Below are positions 15,072-17,606 of a stretch of 17,606 nucleotides of DNA, piece after piece. The notes under the pieces are model-generated. The model ran no database searches, had not been told where the DNA came from, and was given only the letters and a program-made list of their open reading frames with translations. Position 1 is the stretch's first letter. Each line of letters starts with the position of its first letter. A program made the position numbers and the translations under genes. Source of the stretch: Clostridia bacterium (GTDB taxonomy: Bacteria; Bacillota; Clostridia; Oscillospirales; CAG-272); assembly GCA_900753295.1 (NCBI GenBank), contig CAADYQ010000073.1, positions 1-17,606 on the forward strand, in the 5' to 3' direction.

Positions 15072-15915
15072 AAACATAAAGCGAGCCAGAAACGCAAAAA
15101 ACATGACTCAGGCACAGCTTGCCGAAGCGCTGCGCGTTTCGCCCCAGGCGGTATCAAAATGGGAAACGAGCGAAACATACCCCGACGGCTCGATGCTCGT
15201 TCCGCTTGCCAACCTGCTCGGCGTCTCGCTCGACACGCTTTTTGACAACAAAATGGAGCCGCGCGCCGCACTGCCCGACGTTGCGGAGAGGATAGGCGCG
15301 CTTATAAAAGCCACCCCCTACCCCGACTGCATGGGACTTGCGCGCGAGCTGTGCTGGCAGATCGAACGCGGTCTTTTCAGATTCGGCTGTTCCGGCAAAT
15401 ACAACCCCGGCGAGCTTGAAAAGTACCGCGGGCTATCCTCCTTCATCCGCAACGACTACGGCTTCACGGCAATGTCCAACGGCAAAGCGCCGTTCTTTGC
15501 GCTCTTTCCGGATGACGGCAGGGGCTGGCGCGAGGTCATCGGCGACGGCGAGGAGATGCGAAAGATATTTTCATGTCTTTCCGACCCCAACACGATGCGC
15601 GCGGTGCTTTATCTTTACGGAAAAACCGAAGATTTTGTATTCGACGCGAGCTTTCTCGCACGCGAATGCGGCATCGACGATGAAAAGATCGGCGCTGTGC
15701 TCGACGATCTGACCGGGCTTCACCAAATCGCAGACCACTACACGATAGACATTGACGGCGCCCCGCGCACGCTCTTCAGCTTCTCCCCCTCGCACCTCAT
15801 CATCGCGCTTCTCATCATAGCGCACGAGCTGAACCACAAAGACGGCTTCTGCTTCACCGCCTCCACCCGCTCCCTTCCTCTTTTAAACTCGGGTGACGCC
15901 GGAGCAGAGTCATAG
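15058..15915 (+). CDS. XRE-family regulator with C-terminal ArsR-like winged-helix region (second of a pair)
   Basis: A 285-residue paralogue of the preceding gene. The N-terminal HTH spans 4-62 (MTQAQLAEALRVSPQAVSKW at 16-35). The middle region has four cysteines (Cys91, Cys99, Cys111, Cys173) and a FFALFPDDGRGW strand (146-157) that corresponds to CLAVTLFRNRTNFAW in the first gene. A winged-helix-like part follows at about 168-242 (LSDPNTMRAVLYLY, then ARECGIDDEKIGAVLDDL and a beta wing). AAGGAG lies 9 bases before the ATG, within the end of the first gene, giving a 14-bp overlap. The last 16 codons and the TAG stop lie in the first unit of a 75-bp tandem repeat, so the natural C terminus may have been altered. 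Function beyond DNA binding is not visible. Confidence 0.82.
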   Translation: MSLGENIKRARNAKNMTQAQLAEALRVSPQAVSKWETSETYPDGSMLVPLANLLGVSLDTLFDNKMEPRAALPDVAERIGALIKATPYPDCMGLARELCWQIERGLFRFGCSGKYNPGELEKYRGLSSFIRNDYGFTAMSNGKAPFFALFPDDGRGWREVIGDGEEMRKIFSCLSDPNTMRAVLYLYGKTEDFVFDASFLARECGIDDEKIGAVLDDLTGLHQIADHYTIDIDGAPRTLFSFSPSHLIIALLIIAHELNHKDGFCFTASTRSLPLLNSGDAGAES

Positions 15916-16014
15916 CTTTATGCCCCGATGGTGAAGAAAACCCAATCCGTTTCTTCCTTGAACTCGGGTGACGTTAGAGCAGAGTCATAGCTTTATACCC
16001 CGATGGTGAAGAAG
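15865..16014 (+). repeat. Two-unit 75-bp tandem repeat across the stop codon of the second XRE gene
   Basis: Units 15865-15939 and 15940-16014 match at 62 of 75 positions with no gaps; 15886-15938 and 15961-16013 match at 49 of 53. The period equals 25 codons, so both units stay in the same frame. Each would read T-x-S, then LNSGD, xxAES and TAG at the same place. The first unit supplies the end of the XRE gene; the second is untranslated. No terminal inverted repeats or target duplication seen. Confidence 0.9.
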
Positions 16015-16141
16015 CTCAGAATCATATCCATTCACACCTATAAAACAGTGCGGGACACTATGACAAATCTATTGGGGGCAGACAGGATACGCCGCTGTGC
16101 GTCCACCTGACAATAAAGATAATTTTTATTTCGCATACTTC
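16015..16141. other. Remainder of a 314-bp gene-free stretch
   Basis: Between the XRE gene stop (15915) and the AAA ATPase start (16230) lie the tandem repeat, this segment, the promoter at 16142-16170 and a leader. In this segment I see no coding region with a ribosome binding site, no RNA gene and no T-tailed hairpin; only AT-rich sequence near 16110-16135. No convincing terminator for the XRE pair was found. Confidence 0.5.
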
Positions 16142-16170
16142 TTGACACATCTCAACATTTGGCGTATAAT
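16142..16170 (+). promoter_or_regulatory. Sigma-A promoter of the AAA/DUF4143 gene
   Basis: Perfect TTGACA (16142-16147) and TATAAT (16165-16170) boxes are separated by 17 bp. Transcription should start near 16177, giving a leader of about 50 nt and making the ATG at 16182 an unlikely start. Confidence 0.88.
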
Positions 16171-16229
16171 AAGTATGGAAAATGCAGAAGATATCCGCAA
16201 AAGAGATAGATAAAAAAGGAGAAGTGCGC

Positions 16230-17540
16230 ATGGAACGAGCATTGATCGCAGATCTGATAAACTGGAAGGAGAAACCGTGCCGCAAGCCGCTGATACTGAA
16301 GGGCGTGCGCCAGTGCGGGAAGACATATCTGCTCAAAGCCTTCGGCGAGCAATGCTATGACAGCTTCGCCTACTTCAACTTTGAGGAAACCGAAGCGCTG
16401 AAGACCGTATTCGAAAAAGACTACGACACAGACCGTATTCTGTTTGAGCTCGGTTTGTTTGCCGGCAAAACGATCGAGGCGGGTCATACGCTGGTCATTC
16501 TGGATGAGATTCAGGAGTGCGGCAGAGCTATTACCGCGATGAAGTATTTCTGCGAAAATGCGCCGGAATATCATATCGTATGCGCAGGCTCGCTGCTCGG
16601 CATAGCCTTGCAAAATCAGCTTTCGTTTCCTGTCGGAAAGGTGGATTTTCTCACGCTTTATCCGATGAGCTTTTCGGAATTTATCCGCGCCGCCGGCTCC
16701 CCTCAGCTTGCGGATTATATAACGGAGTTCAAAAAAGGAGATACGCTCCCGGAGGTGATCGCCGAAAAGCTGACCGGCTTTTTGCGCCAATACTATATGA
16801 CCGGCGGTATGCCGGAGGTCGTGAGCACATGGTGCAGAACGAAAAACATTGAGGAGGTCGAGCGGATACAGCAGGCGATAATCAACAGCTATGAGCTTGA
16901 CTTTGCCAAGCACGCGCCGGCAAAGGACTTTCCGAAGCTATCGGCGATCTGGCGCTCCATTCCCGAGCAGCTTGCCAAGGAAAATACGAAATTCATCTTC
17001 AGCCATGTCAAAAAGGGCTGGCGCTCAAAGGACCTTGAGGATGCGCTTGAATGGCTGATAGGCGCGGGGCTTGTATACAAGGTCAGCAAAATCGAAAAAC
17101 CGTTCATTCCGCTGTCCGCATACGCGGACGATACGGCATTCAAACTCTACATGGCAGACATCGGTATCCTGCGCAAACTGTCCAAGCTGCCTTATGAGGT
17201 CATTCTCGACACCGCGCCGACATATCGGGAATTCAAAGGCTCGCTGACCGAAAATTATGTGCTTTGCGAGCTGCTCGGTTTGGTAGACGACACAGCATAT
17301 TATTGGTCGAGCGGAAACACCGCCGAGGTCGATTTTGTGATACAGTGCGGGAAAGAAATAATCCCGATCGAGGTCAAATCCGAAAAAAACGTCAAAGCGC
17401 GTTCTCTCGCCGAATACAGAAAGAAATATGCGCCTGCCTATGCAGTCAAAACCTCCATGCGTAGCGACACGGACGGCGATGCGGTACTGAACATCCCGCT
17501 TTATATGATAGCATCCGTAAAAAATTTCATTGGTAAGTGA
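16230..17540 (+). CDS. AAA_14/DUF4143 ATPase with C-terminal PD-(D/E)XK-like domain
   Basis: A 436-residue protein of the large prokaryotic AAA+DUF4143 family, common in accessory regions and of unproven cellular role. Walker A is GVRQCGKT (25-32), Walker B VILDEIQ (89-95), and AGSLLG (119-124) is the sensor-1 region followed by the family-typical GKVDFLTLYPMSFSEF (136-151). The central part (about 190-330) holds a winged-helix-like region typical of DUF4143. The C-terminal domain has a nuclease-like set: Glu341, AEVDFV (365-370, Asp368) and IEVK (380-383, Glu381, Lys383), so the fold's active residues look intact. The start at 16230 has AAAGGAG 8 bases upstream. It has its own promoter and is followed by a hairpin. 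It may be DNA-related or defence-related, but that is speculation. Confidence 0.9.
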   Translation: MERALIADLINWKEKPCRKPLILKGVRQCGKTYLLKAFGEQCYDSFAYFNFEETEALKTVFEKDYDTDRILFELGLFAGKTIEAGHTLVILDEIQECGRAITAMKYFCENAPEYHIVCAGSLLGIALQNQLSFPVGKVDFLTLYPMSFSEFIRAAGSPQLADYITEFKKGDTLPEVIAEKLTGFLRQYYMTGGMPEVVSTWCRTKNIEEVERIQQAIINSYELDFAKHAPAKDFPKLSAIWRSIPEQLAKENTKFIFSHVKKGWRSKDLEDALEWLIGAGLVYKVSKIEKPFIPLSAYADDTAFKLYMADIGILRKLSKLPYEVILDTAPTYREFKGSLTENYVLCELLGLVDDTAYYWSSGNTAEVDFVIQCGKEIIPIEVKSEKNVKARSLAEYRKKYAPAYAVKTSMRSDTDGDAVLNIPLYMIASVKNFIGK

Positions 17541-17564
17541 TATAACTCCGCACACCATATAAAA

Positions 17565-17604
17565 TGGCTGTCACAAAAACTCGCTTTGAGTTTTTTGACA
17601 GCCA
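17565..17604. terminator. Long hairpin after the AAA ATPase gene
   Basis: Arms 17565-17582 and 17588-17604 pair over 17 bp with one bulged C around a 5-nt loop. The 3' arm contains six T residues, and the TGGCTGTC base resembles the terminators at 88-117 and 6121-6146. It most likely ends the AAA ATPase transcript. The window stops 2 bases later, so a trailing T run cannot be seen. Confidence 0.7.
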
Positions 17605-17606
17605 CA

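Noticed and set aside
15865..16014. The 75-bp repeats as a CRISPR or attachment site
   Set aside because: Only two units, directly adjoining, 83 percent identical, with no unique spacers, no cas genes and no integrase nearby.
16003..16113. 36-codon frame after the second repeat unit
   Set aside because: No ribosome binding site precedes its ATG, it ends upstream of the next promoter and it begins inside the repeat; it is probably non-coding.
16182..16229. Upstream ATG giving 16 more residues to the AAA ATPase
   Set aside because: It would sit about 5 nt after the predicted transcription start with no ribosome binding site, while the ATG at 16230 has AAAGGAG.

Overview
The window reads as chromosomal DNA from an uncultured low-to-mid GC Firmicute, most likely a gut Clostridia member (Oscillospiraceae or Christensenellaceae-like). 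The reasons are the strong AAGGAG-type ribosome binding sites, seven sigma-A promoters that all have exactly 17 bp between the -35 and -10 boxes, and the protein families present (Tex, CPBP protease, MsmK-type ATPase, tandem XRE regulators, AAA/DUF4143 ATPase). The genus assignment is inference; no rRNA or marker gene is present. No tRNA, rRNA, CRISPR array or insertion sequence was found.

Left part (1-6168). A surface-protein tail ends at 67 and faces a four-gene minus-strand operon across a bidirectional terminator. In transcription order the operon is a CPBP membrane protease, a fused TadA/3-methyladenine DNA glycosylase, a large secreted membrane-anchored DUF5722-like protein, and nicotinate phosphoribosyltransferase (PncB). 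It starts at a perfect TTGACA-17-TATAAT promoter (6054-6082), has an ATGA overlap between its first two genes and ends at the terminator at 88-117.

Middle part (6169-11288, minus strand). A lone MsmK/UgpC-type sugar-ABC ATPase has its own promoter and terminator. Next comes an operon of a 29-residue membrane peptide, the pseudouridine synthase RsuA and the RNA-binding protein Tex. Last is a membrane-anchored Mrr-like nuclease with its own promoter.

Right part (11440-17606, plus strand). A complete zinc/cadmium defence operon consists of an SmtB/CzrA-type repressor, a free HMA metal-binding protein and a P1B-2 ATPase that lacks its own HMA domain. A chain of TGAAT/ATTCA half-sites sits at its transcription start. 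The operon ends in a hairpin whose loop and 3' arm also form the -35 box and spacer of the next promoter. That promoter drives two overlapping paralogous regulators, each with an N-terminal XRE HTH and what looks like a C-terminal ArsR-type winged helix. A 75-bp tandem repeat straddles the stop codon of the second regulator. A separately promoted AAA_14/DUF4143 ATPase follows, and the window closes with a long hairpin.

The least ordinary items are the TadA-Mpg fusion, the twin XRE/winged-helix regulators, the in-register 75-bp repeat over a stop codon, and the terminator with a nested promoter. I did not see a clear-cut new multi-gene system; these are leads rather than demonstrations.
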